64,000 nt of DNA from Bog-473 sp963766995 (GCA_963766995.1 CAVYCE010000001.1:496001-560000); one strand, 5' to 3'; positions 1-8,665 are shown, numbered from the stretch's first letter. Notes: generated from the sequence alone by a model not told the origin. Program-made: numbers and translations.

Positions 1-2
1 TC

Positions 3-509
3 GCGGCAATGAGGCCGTTGCTGGTGCCGTCGCTCACCGATGACCCGGTCCACAAGGTCCTGTGGTACGACCGACATGCCGCTCGGGTCGGCGGTGGTCG
101 TGCCATTTTCGAAGAAGAGGGCGGGGTCATCTATCTCGCTATGGGGTTGCGCAACCTTGGGACCGGAATCGCTCTCCTCCACGGGTGGCACCCGATGCCC
201 GATCAGGCCTTTGAAGATCGGCCTCATGTCGGGGCCGAAGAATTCCGCCGCCTCACCATCGACCTCTACATCCCCGCCGGTGGCAGTGGCTACTGGGAAG
301 CGGCCGTCAGAAACGCCGACGATCCCCTACGTCCGGCCTTCATGCAGGCTCTCACCGAGCGTGAACCCTTCACCATCGACCTCCTCTACGGAGACCAACA
401 AGGCGAGCAGCGCACGATTAGTCGTTACACCGTTCTCCCAGCCCGCGATGACGGCTGGTACGCCCAAGTGGGTCGCCACTGGAATCTGGACCGTCCAGAT
501 CCTCGCTAA
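3..509 (+). CDS. C-terminal part of an unknown protein (truncated by window edge)
   Basis: The frame is open to the left edge and ends at a stop at 507-509; the first in-window ATG is at 9, but nothing marks it as the real start, so the gene probably begins outside the window. About 168 residues are visible, with no transmembrane segment, signal peptide or catalytic motif I recognise. The composition is that of a soluble alpha/beta domain rich in aromatic and acidic residues, ending ...RHWNLDRPDPR. It converges with the methyltransferase gene, leaving 10 bp between the stops. Function unknown. Confidence 0.6.
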   Translation, partial: AAMRPLLVPSLTDDPVHKVLWYDRHAARVGGGRAIFEEEGGVIYLAMGLRNLGTGIALLHGWHPMPDQAFEDRPHVGAEEFRRLTIDLYIPAGGSGYWEAAVRNADDPLRPAFMQALTEREPFTIDLLYGDQQGEQRTISRYTVLPARDDGWYAQVGRHWNLDRPDPR

Positions 510-519
510 GTCAGTCGAG

Positions 520-1302
520 TCAACGACCCTCATGGGTGCGGCCGGTCACCAACGTCGTCTCATAATGGACGGGGACTTCGCCGCTCACCGAATCGATCAT
601 CTGCCCTAAGTCATTCAGCAACGCCGAGAGTTGCTCGGGTGGAAGTGTCCAATGATCGCTGTGAGTCATGGTCAGATCCAGCCAATGTTGGGTCGAATAG
701 ACGGCATTGTGCTCGAAGGTCTCCTCCGACACATCCGTGAACTGGCCGTTTGATTCCAGCGATTCCTTCACCATGGCGTAGAGGCCGCTGTGCGGAACCC
801 CCAGGAGTACTGACCGTTGGGCCAGTTCGGGTGCATGCCGGTTGTAAGACTCCTTCATGGCGCGACCGACCTCAGATGCAGGGTGCGCTTGATTCCAGAA
901 CAACCCGATCCGCCCACCGGGCCTGAGGGCAGACACGGCCCGTTCGGCTCCACGTTGAGGTTCGACCCAGTGCCAGGACTGACCGGCGATGAGCAGGTCG
1001 AATGGAAGGTCGCCGGCATCGAAGTCCTCGACGGTCCCGATCTCGACTCTCTGTCCGCTCCGGCGCGCCACTTCTGCCATGCGGGGGTCGGGCTCAACTC
1101 CAACCACCTCACACCCTCGGGCCAGAAAGAGACGGGAGGTGATCCCGGTGCCACATCCCACATCGAGGACGCGCTGCGCACCGTCGGCCAGTAGGAAGTC
1201 GACCAATGATTCGGGGTAACGGGGCCGGACCCGGTCGTATTGCTCGGCGTTTTCCCCAAAGGAGTCGGCTCGTCGTCGGTCGTTGAAGAGCTGGTCGGTC
1301 AT
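520..1302 (-). CDS. Class I SAM-dependent methyltransferase
   Basis: 260 residues with the Rossmann-type SAM-binding fold. Motif I is VLDVGCGTG at residues 45-53, followed by an acidic ribose-binding residue in VVGVEPDPRM. The region after it, including GQSWHWVEP, resembles the methyltransferase type 11 family acting on small molecules. The substrate cannot be read from sequence. It is the last gene of a MarR-MFS-methyltransferase operon, starting 7 bp after the MFS stop. Its linkage to an exporter and a MarR sensor suggests modification or detoxification of a small molecule; that is inference. Confidence 0.85.
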   Translation of the reverse strand: MTDQLFNDRRRADSFGENAEQYDRVRPRYPESLVDFLLADGAQRVLDVGCGTGITSRLFLARGCEVVGVEPDPRMAEVARRSGQRVEIGTVEDFDAGDLPFDLLIAGQSWHWVEPQRGAERAVSALRPGGRIGLFWNQAHPASEVGRAMKESYNRHAPELAQRSVLLGVPHSGLYAMVKESLESNGQFTDVSEETFEHNAVYSTQHWLDLTMTHSDHWTLPPEQLSALLNDLGQMIDSVSGEVPVHYETTLVTGRTHEGR

Positions 1303-1309
1303 AGGTCGT

Positions 1310-2644
1310 TCATACCGTGCGTCGGTGCTGTTGCGGTGCGCTCAAACTGATCAATGGCATTTGGACCACGTTGGACGTGTCATCGGCCAGCACCATGTCC
1401 TCGGCGGAGGACACGTTGGCGCGGGCATCGCGTTGGCGGGTGGCCAGATAGAAAAGGGGCACACTCGCCACGAGCGTGGCCACGCCTCCGACCACGAGCG
1501 AAACCCGTGGGTTGCTGACGTCGCTGATGTAACCCAGCAGGGGGGCGCCGATGGGCGTGCTGCCCAAAAAGGCGATTGCGTTGAGAGACATGACTCGTCC
1601 GCGCATTGACGGGTCGGAGCGCAGCTGCAGGGTGGCGTTATTCGTGGAAATAAAGGAGATGCTGGCCGCGCCCATGGGCACCAGCAAGATGATGGCCATC
1701 AGTTTCGACGGCGCCAATGCGACCGCCGTAATCAACAACCCGAAGAAGATGCCGATGATGGCCAGCATTTTGGTGGAGGGATTGCTGCGGTGCGCTGTGT
1801 ACAGGCCGCCGACCACGGCACCGGCACCCATGGCGGCCAGGAAGGTGCTGTAGAGGCCGGCGCCGCCATGAAAGGTGATCTTGGCCAGTAGCGGCAGGGT
1901 GACTGTGAAGTTGAAGGCGAACACTCCGACAATGGCCATGGAGATGAGCGGCGAACGCAGATCCCCGGTGGCCCACACGTAGCGCAGGCCCTCTCGAATC
2001 TGCCCCTTGCCCCGCACCACACCAGGCTTCTTTTGCAGCTCGGACTGCCGCATCAGGGAGAGGGCAATGATGACCGCCACGTATGAAGCAGCGTTGACGA
2101 TGAAGCACAGCGAGACGCCCAACGTAAGGATGAGGACACCACCGATGGCCGGCCCGATCACACGAGCCGAGTTCATAACGACGCTGTTCAAGCTCACTGC
2201 ATTCGGCAGCAGATCGAGCCCAACCATTTCCGATACGAATGTCTGCCGGGCCGGATTGTCGAAGAGATTCACGAATCCCAGGAGCAGCGAGAGTAGGAAG
2301 ACCTGCCACATGTGCACCGAATGGGTGGCAACGAGCAGTCCCAACGCCAAAGCCAGCACTCCCGCCACGCTCTGGGTGCAATACAGCACCTTTCGCTTGT
2401 TCAACCGATCGGCAATCAGGCCACCGAAGGGACCGATCAGCAGCATGGGAACGAATTGGAGGCCACTTCCGATGGCCACATCGACGCCGGTGCCGTGCAG
2501 ACGGAAGAGGATCAGATAGGCCTGGGCCACCATCTGCATCCAGGTGCCGGACACCGAGATGACCTGTCCAGTGAAGAAAAGCCGGTAGTTGCGCACGCTC
2601 AGGGCGGCAAAGGTGCGGTGGCGGATGTCCGCCAGGCGGCTCAT
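1310..2644 (-). CDS. MFS transporter, EntS/MFS_3-type exporter
   Basis: 444 residues with about twelve hydrophobic helices and the MFS loop 2-3 motif GLIADRLNKRK after the second helix. The N-terminal RNYRLFFTGQ and the block FDNPARQTFVSEMV are typical of the EntS-like MFS_3 group that exports siderophores and drugs by proton antiport. The start ATG overlaps the stop of the upstream MarR gene by four bases (ATGA), so the two are translationally coupled. MarR control of a linked MFS pump is a common drug- or metabolite-efflux arrangement; the substrate is unknown. Confidence 0.88.
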   Translation of the reverse strand: MSRLADIRHRTFAALSVRNYRLFFTGQVISVSGTWMQMVAQAYLILFRLHGTGVDVAIGSGLQFVPMLLIGPFGGLIADRLNKRKVLYCTQSVAGVLALALGLLVATHSVHMWQVFLLSLLLGFVNLFDNPARQTFVSEMVGLDLLPNAVSLNSVVMNSARVIGPAIGGVLILTLGVSLCFIVNAASYVAVIIALSLMRQSELQKKPGVVRGKGQIREGLRYVWATGDLRSPLISMAIVGVFAFNFTVTLPLLAKITFHGGAGLYSTFLAAMGAGAVVGGLYTAHRSNPSTKMLAIIGIFFGLLITAVALAPSKLMAIILLVPMGAASISFISTNNATLQLRSDPSMRGRVMSLNAIAFLGSTPIGAPLLGYISDVSNPRVSLVVGGVATLVASVPLFYLATRQRDARANVSSAEDMVLADDTSNVVQMPLISLSAPQQHRRTV

Positions 2645-3102
2645 GGTTCCACCAAGTGCTCGAGCAACGCCACGAGGTCAGCGGAGCTGTCCTGATCGGC
2701 TTGGCTCAGCTCGGCCAGACGACGGACCAAGAAGGCGTTCTTGAGGGTGCGGATGCGCTCCAGGTTGCGTTTGCCGGCTGGCGTGATTCGTACGCGTGCG
2801 CTGCGGCGATCGCTGTCGTCGGTGATGCGCGTGACCATGCCCGACTCCTGCAACGACGCCACAATGCGGGTCATGGTGGGCGGCTGCACCTGCTCGACTG
2901 AGGCCAGTTCACCCAGGGTGGGGCTGCCCAGTCGGAACACACTGCCGAGCGCTGAGGCCTGAGCCGGCGATAGACCACCCAGCGCTTCCTGACGCAGCCT
3001 GCGATGCAGGCGGTTGATGCACAGGCGCAGACGGCTGGCCAGCTCCTCATTGATGGCCACCGTCGGGCGGATGTCGGTGACGGTCTCCGGTCGCGGTGTC
3101 AT
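2641..3102 (-). CDS. MarR family transcriptional regulator
   Basis: 153 residues with a winged-helix DNA-binding core (roughly 45-110): TLGELASVEQVQPPTMTRIV is the helix-turn-helix and SDRRSARVRIT is the wing with the family's conserved DRRS/R signature. Flanking helices provide dimerisation. It is the first gene of an operon with the MFS pump and methyltransferase. A consensus -10 lies exactly 6 nt before the ATG, and a MarR-like inverted repeat sits just upstream of it, which indicates autorepression relieved by a ligand. Confidence 0.9.
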   Translation of the reverse strand: MTPRPETVTDIRPTVAINEELASRLRLCINRLHRRLRQEALGGLSPAQASALGSVFRLGSPTLGELASVEQVQPPTMTRIVASLQESGMVTRITDDSDRRSARVRITPAGKRNLERIRTLKNAFLVRRLAELSQADQDSSADLVALLEHLVEP

Positions 3103-3132
3103 GGTCCCAGTATAGTTAGTTGTGCTAACTAA
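3103..3132 (-). promoter_or_regulatory. Leaderless promoter and operator of the MarR operon
   Basis: On the minus strand TATACT (3109-3114) is followed by 6 nt and the ATG of the MarR gene, so the transcript probably starts at the start codon. Immediately upstream, 3116-3132 is an inverted repeat TTAGTT-N5-AACTAA. Its size and AT-rich half-sites fit a MarR dimer site, and its position between -10 and -35 would block polymerase. Confidence 0.7.
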
Positions 3133-3153
3133 TGAGACGACACCGCGTCAGCA

Positions 3154-3489
3154 TCAGAAACTGGGGACGTAGCCTCCAGAGCCCAGCGAGGCACTCTCGT
3201 CGGCGCTGATGGAGTCATCCAGCCCGCCAATGACCTCGGTCACCCAGGGCAGACGGTCGCGCAGAATCCGCTCCACACCACCGGAAAGGGTGGCGGAGCT
3301 GATAGCGCAGGAACTGCAGGCTCCCTGCAGCTGTACTTCGATCACGCCGGTTTCGACATCGGCCCTGATCAGGACCAGGTCACCGCCATCGGCCTGCACG
3401 GCTGGTCGCATCAGGTCGATGACGCCCTGCAGCTTGCCCAGCCGCTCAGCTCGTTCGGTATCGCTCAGGTCAATTTGGGTGTCGGACAC
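3154..3489 (-). CDS. NifU C-terminal (Nfu) domain Fe-S cluster protein
   Basis: 111 residues. The Nfu fold contains VQADGGDLVLI and the cluster-binding CxxC at C58 and C61 (GACSSCAIS), followed by the usual helix with GVERILRDRLPWVTEV. Nfu proteins carry 4Fe-4S clusters from the SUF machinery to apo-enzymes in the cytoplasm. The start is GTG. The gene stands alone between the MarR operon and the FAH gene. Confidence 0.88.
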   Translation of the reverse strand: MSDTQIDLSDTERAERLGKLQGVIDLMRPAVQADGGDLVLIRADVETGVIEVQLQGACSSCAISSATLSGGVERILRDRLPWVTEVIGGLDDSISADESASLGSGGYVPSF

Positions 3490-3533
3490 CCCACCATTGT
3501 GCCGTGCTGGGGCCAGGTCGTGACCGCCACCCC

Positions 3534-4430
3534 TTAATCGAGGCCAACAGGCACCGGTGTGGTGCCCTGTACGACCGGATTGACGAGCTCCCCCACCCCT
3601 TCAATCTCGATGCGGACCACGTCCCCATCAGCCAGGAAACGGGGCGGGTTAAAGCCAGCGCCCACGCCGGCCGGCGTCCCGGTGGCGATAATGGTCCCGG
3701 CCTCAAGCGGAAAGGCCGTGGTCAGGTACTCGATCATCTCGGCACACTTGAAGATCAGATCCGAGGTGGATGAGTCCTGCCGCAGGTCCCCATTCACCCA
3801 GGTGCGAATGGCTAGATCACCAGGGTCACCCAATTCATCGGGCGTGACCATCCAGGGACCGCAGGGAGCATGGGAGTCGAAGGACTTGCCCATCGTGAAG
3901 GTGGGAGTGCGCCATTGCCAATCGCGAGCACTGACGTCGTTCATGACCGTGAACCCGGCCACCACCTCCATGGCTCGCGCTGCCGGAACGTGCTGACAGC
4001 GAGGGCCGATGATCATGGCTAGCTCACCCTCGTAGTCGACCATGGTCGACACCAGTGGCAGGACGACCGGATCGCCAGGGCCGGCGATAGACGTGCGTTG
4101 CTTGTTGAACCAGTACTGATACTCCGGCTCCTCCCGACCCATTTCGGCCACATGGGCCCGGTAGTTCATGCCGATGGCAAGGATGTTGGGCGGGGACGGA
4201 ACCGGTGCATGGAACTTGACCGATGTCACCGGGAAACGCGCCGCCGCGGTGGATGCCGCGTTGGCTGCTGCGGCGAGTGCGGCCGAGCCGAGCTCGAGCA
4301 ATGCGGTCATGCCGGATGGAAGGCCTACTGCGACGTCCGAAAGGTCGACCACTTCGTCGCCGTCGATGACCCCTGTGCGTGGGACTCCAGATGGATAGAT
4401 GTCCGGACTCGAGTAGCTCACCAGCCGCAC
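3534..4430 (-). CDS. Fumarylacetoacetate hydrolase (FAH) family protein
   Basis: 298 residues from a GTG start. The C-terminal two thirds form the FAH fold: the metal-binding pair E134-G-E136 (VDYEGELAMII) and D165 in VMNDVSARD are present, as is the family segment IATGTPAGVG near the end. These Mg-dependent enzymes cleave C-C bonds or isomerise or hydrate oxo-acids such as 2-hydroxyhepta-2,4-dienedioate in aromatic-compound breakdown; the exact substrate is not readable. It starts 22 bp downstream of the secernin-like gene and is probably cotranscribed with it. Confidence 0.85.
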   Translation of the reverse strand: MRLVSYSSPDIYPSGVPRTGVIDGDEVVDLSDVAVGLPSGMTALLELGSAALAAAANAASTAAARFPVTSVKFHAPVPSPPNILAIGMNYRAHVAEMGREEPEYQYWFNKQRTSIAGPGDPVVLPLVSTMVDYEGELAMIIGPRCQHVPAARAMEVVAGFTVMNDVSARDWQWRTPTFTMGKSFDSHAPCGPWMVTPDELGDPGDLAIRTWVNGDLRQDSSTSDLIFKCAEMIEYLTTAFPLEAGTIIATGTPAGVGAGFNPPRFLADGDVVRIEIEGVGELVNPVVQGTTPVPVGLD

Positions 4431-4452
4431 GACATGCCTCGCTTTCGTTCAG

Positions 4453-5661
4453 TTAGATGCAGGACTCGAGCGCGTGCAATGCCCGCGAACCCCAGGTGCT
4501 TCCGACCTCCGACCACTTGTGGGGTTGGGTCAGCACTTCGGCGGCCTCATCCCAGAGGGCGTCCTCAACGGGACTGAGCACGGTGCGTATGTCATCGATG
4601 GCGGCCGGCTCATCCTCCACGCGTTGGCGCAGCGCGTCGGCTGCTTTCCACATGGGTTCTTGGGACAACTCAAATGGGACGAATGGCGGCGGGCCTGCCA
4701 CTGATATGGGGAAGGCCGGCACATAAATGCTGACGCACGGACTCCCGGGGGCGACGTAGGTGATGATCGGCGCCCCTTCGGCGATGGCCGGTGCCAGTTC
4801 GGCGATGAATGACGCTGTGGTGACGCTCAACCCGCGCACATGCATGCATACGGTGATGCCGCTGAAATCGGGGTGCACCTCGTTCGGCGGCGGATCACAA
4901 GGGCCGTCCACACCCGGGGCGCCCCAAGGTCCGTGTCCGTGATCGCGCAGGTGCGCGGCCGTCTGGGCTGGGGTCAGTCCGCCGCTCCGATGATGGTCGA
5001 GAAAGGCCCGGCTCGCCGCCAGGCGAACATCGGCGTAGGCCGTGTGTTCGGACTGGTCGCGGAATCGTTCGAAGTCCTCATGCGAACCCAAGGCGTCCGA
5101 GCCCATGATCCACTCGGTGCGGATGGTGTGCCGGTTTGAGATGGCCGCGCCGGCGGGGATATGGCTGGCCGCGTAATCACGCCCGGCCGTATCGAGGATG
5201 AAGGCGTCCGTGGGGTCGGCGATCAGGAACGAGGAGTCGTACGCCTCTTCGTGAGCGGCGTCGGCGATCCCACCCTGCCCGTGCACGCCCAGGAGGTCGA
5301 TGATGACCTCCAGTGCCTCATAGGCCGTGCGGGCTCGTTCCAGCCCAAGGCGAACCAGATCCATGCCAATGAGAGCCGGCTTGGCCTTGGCCACATCGTG
5401 CGTCGTGCTCACCCGCTCGTTGCCGATGGCCACGCCGAACTCGTTCACTCCGTGCTCGGCGCCCCAGAGCCATGTCGGGCTGGAGAGAAACGTGGCGTGC
5501 GCACCGGTGTCACCGATCCGGAGGTACTGGGTGCGCAGCGTGCAACCTTGCGTCGACCGTCGGCCATACGGCGTGGCCAATTGCATCTCGCCGACGGGCC
5601 GGTCCGAATTCTTGGCGAACACCATGCCGCTTGGCCCCGGTCCGCACAGGGTGTCGCACAT
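4453..5661 (-). CDS. Secernin-like C69-family peptidase/amidohydrolase
   Basis: 402 residues beginning MCDTLCGPGPSG, then FAKNSDRP. In secernin/C69 Ntn-hydrolases the Cys after the initiator Met becomes the N-terminal nucleophile, and Cys2 plus the NSDRP block fit this exactly. The frame is open far upstream, but only this start yields the catalytic Cys2 and it also has a leaderless promoter. The remaining sequence (GAEHGVNEFGVAIGNE, ITVCMH) follows secernins. It probably hydrolyses a peptide or amide bond; substrate unknown. It is divergent from the P450 and upstream of the FAH gene. Confidence 0.85.
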   Translation of the reverse strand: MCDTLCGPGPSGMVFAKNSDRPVGEMQLATPYGRRSTQGCTLRTQYLRIGDTGAHATFLSSPTWLWGAEHGVNEFGVAIGNERVSTTHDVAKAKPALIGMDLVRLGLERARTAYEALEVIIDLLGVHGQGGIADAAHEEAYDSSFLIADPTDAFILDTAGRDYAASHIPAGAAISNRHTIRTEWIMGSDALGSHEDFERFRDQSEHTAYADVRLAASRAFLDHHRSGGLTPAQTAAHLRDHGHGPWGAPGVDGPCDPPPNEVHPDFSGITVCMHVRGLSVTTASFIAELAPAIAEGAPIITYVAPGSPCVSIYVPAFPISVAGPPPFVPFELSQEPMWKAADALRQRVEDEPAAIDDIRTVLSPVEDALWDEAAEVLTQPHKWSEVGSTWGSRALHALESCI

Positions 5662-5673
5662 GGTACGAGCATA
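5662..5673 (-). promoter_or_regulatory. Leaderless -10 of the secernin-like gene
   Basis: TATGCT on the minus strand (5668-5673) lies 6 nt before the ATG at 5661. This supports that start over the longer upstream reading frame. Confidence 0.6.
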
Positions 5674-5684
5674 GGGACCCTGGC

Positions 5685-5697
5685 TAGGGTGAGTTTC
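5685..5697 (+). promoter_or_regulatory. Leaderless -10 of the P450 gene
   Basis: TAGGGT (5685-5690) is followed by 7 nt and an in-frame GTG at 5698. The divergent -10 of the secernin gene lies only 11 bp away, so the two promoters overlap. Confidence 0.5.
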
Positions 5698-6987
5698 GTG
5701 CAACCTCGCGAGACACTTACCGTTGATCAGATCGATTTGGCCGACATCGAGTTCTGGGCCCGGCCATGGGAGGAGCGCGAGGGTGCGTTCCAAACGCTGC
5801 GGCGCGAACGCCCTATCGCGTTCTTCGAGGAGCCGGAGATCCCGCCGGAATTCTCGGCCATCATGCCGAAGGGTCCGGGCTTCCGGGCGTTGACTAAACA
5901 CGCACACGTGTCGGAGGCCAGCCGGCATCCCGAGATCTTCCAGTCCGGAAAAGGCGCCACCAGCATCCCGGACCTGCCCGAGGAGATGCTGGCCTTCTTC
6001 GGCGGGATGATCAACATGGACAACCCGCGCCACGCCCGACTGCGTCGCATTGTGTCGGCCGCGTTCAATCCTCGCATGATCAAGAGCATTGAGGACCAGA
6101 TTGAGGAGCGGGCCAAGGACGTCATCAATCGCGTGGCTGAGTCCGGCGGCTGTGACTTCGTGGTGGAAGTGGCGGCTCGGCTGCCGCTGGAAATCATCTG
6201 CGACATGATGGGCATCGCCTCGGCCGACTACGACTCCGTCTTCAACGCCACCAACGTGATTCTGAGCAATGGTGACCCCGAATACATGCCTGTGGGCATC
6301 GACCCCATCATGCAGCTCATGATGGCGGCGCAGACGCTCAACATGTTGATGATCGATCTGGCCGAGGTGCGCAAGAAGACACCCACCGAGGACGTGACAT
6401 CGGCGTTGATCAACACCAACATTGATGGTGAGTCGCTCTCCCCCGAGGAGCTGGCGTCTTTCTTCATCCTGCTGGTGGTGGCCGGAAACGAAACCACGCG
6501 CAACGCCATCAGCCATGGTCTGCTCCAGATGACGCTTAACCCAGACCAGCGCGCGCTGTGGGTGGCTGACCCCAGGGGCGTGGCCGGCACCGGTGTGGAC
6601 GAGATTGTGCGCTGGGCCTCACCGGTCATCTTCATGCGTCGCACCGTGACCCAGGACACCGTGCTCGGAGACCAGGAGCTGCACGAGGGAGACAAGGTGA
6701 TCCTCTACTACTCCTCGGCCAACCGCGACGAGGACGTGTTCGAGGATCCCTTTGCATTCAACGTCCTGCGCTCGCCCAACCCCCACGTCGGGTTCGGAGC
6801 GGCGGGTCCGCACTTCTGCCTGGGGGCGCATTTGGCCCGGCAGGAGATCGACATCATGTTCCGGCAACTGTTCGAGCGTCTGCCTGACATTCAGGCCGTA
6901 GGCGAGCCCGATCGGTTGCGCTCGTCCTTCATTAATGGGATCAAGCACATGGACTGCACGTTCACCCCGGTGGCCGTCGCTCAATAA
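5698..6987 (+). CDS. Cytochrome P450, CYP125/124/142-like
   Basis: 429 residues from GTG 5698 (GTG 5689 is an in-frame alternative). All P450 signatures are present: I-helix oxygen-activation motif AGNETTRN (262-269), the K-helix E302-x-x-R305, and the heme loop FGAAGPHFCLGAHLAR with thiolate ligand C374. The C-terminal LRSSFINGIKHM matches the group of actinobacterial P450s that hydroxylate the terminal carbon of sterol or branched alkyl side chains (CYP125/CYP124/CYP142), so a hydrophobic lipid substrate is likely. It needs ferredoxin and reductase partners, which are not in this window. Family confident, substrate inferred. Confidence 0.9.
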   Translation: MQPRETLTVDQIDLADIEFWARPWEEREGAFQTLRRERPIAFFEEPEIPPEFSAIMPKGPGFRALTKHAHVSEASRHPEIFQSGKGATSIPDLPEEMLAFFGGMINMDNPRHARLRRIVSAAFNPRMIKSIEDQIEERAKDVINRVAESGGCDFVVEVAARLPLEIICDMMGIASADYDSVFNATNVILSNGDPEYMPVGIDPIMQLMMAAQTLNMLMIDLAEVRKKTPTEDVTSALINTNIDGESLSPEELASFFILLVVAGNETTRNAISHGLLQMTLNPDQRALWVADPRGVAGTGVDEIVRWASPVIFMRRTVTQDTVLGDQELHEGDKVILYYSSANRDEDVFEDPFAFNVLRSPNPHVGFGAAGPHFCLGAHLARQEIDIMFRQLFERLPDIQAVGEPDRLRSSFINGIKHMDCTFTPVAVAQ

Positions 6988-7010
6988 GAGCGGCGCCCGT
7001 GGTCTGGCGA

Positions 7011-7352
7011 CTAGGCGTCCGAGAACTCGTGGAATGCTGCCAGCGCTCGCGGTCCCCACACGGTGCCAGGACCACCGTTCATGGAAATGGCGACACCGAT
7101 CATTTCGGTCACCTCGTTGACGGTGGCGCCCCGACGAGCCGCGCCTCGGGCGTGGGCGGCAATGCAGCCGTCGCACTCCTTGCTGATGGCAATGGCCAGG
7201 GCGATGAGCTCCTTCATGCGCATCGACAGCGTGCCTTCAGCCATGGCTGCGACGTGCAGCGCGTTGAACCCGGCGATCACGTCGGGAATGGCTTCTGACA
7301 GTTCGCGGTAGGGAGCCCTGAGGTCGTCTTGTACTTGGTGAAAATGTTCCAT
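7011..7352 (-). CDS. Carboxymuconolactone decarboxylase (AhpD-like) family protein
   Basis: About 113 residues from ATG 7352; a GTG at 7367 would add five. It has the AhpD-type redox motif CxxCxxxH (C60, C63, H67 in ECDGCIAAH) inside an all-helical fold, followed by ARRGATVNEVTEMIGVAISMNGGPG. Members are alkylhydroperoxidases or decarboxylases; the complete CxxC favours peroxidase-like activity. It lies just downstream of the TetR gene on the same strand, so it is probably co-regulated and autoregulated with it. Confidence 0.85.
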   Translation of the reverse strand: MEHFHQVQDDLRAPYRELSEAIPDVIAGFNALHVAAMAEGTLSMRMKELIALAIAISKECDGCIAAHARGAARRGATVNEVTEMIGVAISMNGGPGTVWGPRALAAFHEFSDA

Positions 7353-7368
7353 GCCGCATGGTGGCACG

Positions 7369-7929
7369 TCAGGGAGCGGCGTTCTCCATGGCAGTGAGGA
7401 CGGCAGTGGCCATCATCTCCTGGAGCAGGGCGAAATCGGCGTTGAGCTGCTCCTGAGAGTGGGCCGCGAACCGGCCTCCTGCCTCGCTGGCGGCGAAGCC
7501 GAGGACCGCGGTGGCCATGAGACGCTCCAGACGCACCACCATTTCTTCTGGAAGTCCGGCCTCACGCAACGCGCCGTAGACGACGGCGCGCACCCTCTGT
7601 GCCCCTTCCGTTGCGGCCGCCCGCTGCAGCAAGAGCGGGAATACCCCAGGGTGGCGCAACGCAGCCTGGCGCGTGCCTTTCGACAGGGCGGTCAGGCGGT
7701 CGTACCAGGGCAGGTCGGGGTCGGGCAGCGGGACCTCGAGCAAAATGCTCTCGACCACCCCATCAAGCAGGTCGGCCTTGTTGGTGACATGGCGGTAGAG
7801 CGCCATCGGCGTGACACCGAGCCGGTCGGCCACTGCCTGCATCGTGACGGCGGGAAGTCCCTGCTCGTCCGCCAACTGCAAGCTGGCCGCCAGCACGGCG
7901 GCACGGTCAATTTGGGCGGGGCGTCCCAT
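7369..7929 (-). CDS. TetR/AcrR family transcriptional regulator
   Basis: 186 residues. The N-terminal helix-turn-helix (about 8-55) contains TMQAVADRLGVTPMALYRHV, the family's most conserved stretch, followed by NKADLLDGVVE. The C-terminal ligand-binding domain is TetR_C-like with VFPLLLQRAAAT. GATACT lies 7 nt before the ATG, a near-consensus leaderless -10. It is followed by the AhpD-like gene 16 bp downstream. The ligand is unknown. Confidence 0.88.
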   Translation of the reverse strand: MGRPAQIDRAAVLAASLQLADEQGLPAVTMQAVADRLGVTPMALYRHVTNKADLLDGVVESILLEVPLPDPDLPWYDRLTALSKGTRQAALRHPGVFPLLLQRAAATEGAQRVRAVVYGALREAGLPEEMVVRLERLMATAVLGFAASEAGGRFAAHSQEQLNADFALLQEMMATAVLTAMENAAP

Positions 7930-7970
7930 GCTCGCCAGTATCGCCCAGTGGGGTGATCACAGTGGGTTGC

Positions 7971-8582
7971 TCATTCCGAGCCGCCACTCCGGGGGCCGCG
8001 GGCGCGCACTTCCTCGACGCTGGCCATGGCATCGCGCAACGATTGGATCCAATCGCTTTCATGATCGGCCACCAGCCGGACACACCAGGCCAGGGCCTCG
8101 CTGCGACTGCGGGCCACACCGGCGTCGATCAACGTATCGAGCACGCGGCGATCGCTGAGGCGCAGTCGGGTCATCACCGGCACGCCGGCAGTGGTGAACA
8201 GGACGGTGCTGCTCCCGCAACGCGCGCCCCACGACACGGTCCGCCAGAAGGCAGGCTGCGCCTCCTCGGCGATGCGCATCCGTGCACCACGCGTGTCTTC
8301 GCGAAAACCACTGATACGCGCCTGCTCTGCCACTTCTCGCTCCTCAGGCGTCGCGCCCTCAGGCAGCTGAGGCGCGGGAAGGTCGCCCACCACCTGGAGT
8401 TCGTCATTGTCGATCTCGAGAGTGACTGATCCTTCGAACCACTCATCGGGGATACGGCCGGCGAACCAGGCCGCCATCAGTCGCTCCTGCTCGGGCCCTG
8501 TCGGGGGGGTGCTGGCGCGGCGTCGACCTCCACGCCTCCTACTCCCGGGATGATTGTCATGTGTGCGATGCGTGTCGTTCAT
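7971..8582 (-). CDS. Uncharacterised protein with C-terminal ribbon-helix-helix-like segment
   Basis: 203 residues. Residues 1-30 are Arg/Gly/His-rich (SRRRGGRRR) and probably disordered or nucleic-acid contacting. The middle (35-130) is acidic with WFAGRIPDEWFEG. The C-terminal part (about 135-195) contains VPVMTRLRLSDRRVLDTL then VARSRSEALAWCVRLV, which has the beta strand-helix-helix layout of RHH/CopG DNA-binding or antitoxin-like domains. No partner toxin is adjacent. It is divergent from the ATP-grasp gene, sharing a short AT-rich promoter. Possibly a regulator; function not known. Confidence 0.7.
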   Translation of the reverse strand: MNDTHRTHDNHPGSRRRGGRRRASTPPTGPEQERLMAAWFAGRIPDEWFEGSVTLEIDNDELQVVGDLPAPQLPEGATPEEREVAEQARISGFREDTRGARMRIAEEAQPAFWRTVSWGARCGSSTVLFTTAGVPVMTRLRLSDRRVLDTLIDAGVARSRSEALAWCVRLVADHESDWIQSLRDAMASVEEVRARGPRSGGSE

Positions 8583-8595
8583 AGTTACGACATTA
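8583..8595 (-). promoter_or_regulatory. Leaderless -10 of the RHH-like gene
   Basis: TAATGT on the minus strand (8590-8595), then 7 nt, then the ATG at 8582. Confidence 0.55.
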
Positions 8596-8665
8596 CTAGA
8601 TTACATGTCTTGTCCAAGCAGCTGTGAACTGGCAGTTTCTTAGTTGCGTTTGTATGCTTATACTA

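Noticed and set aside
4453..6516. A 687-codon frame extending the secernin-like gene upstream
   Set aside because: The part beyond 5661 is antisense to the P450 and has no motifs; only the start at 5661 gives Cys2 and has a leaderless -10.
5161..6987. P450 frame extended upstream to 5161
   Set aside because: It would overlap the secernin-like gene antisense for about 500 bp; P450 homology begins after 5698.
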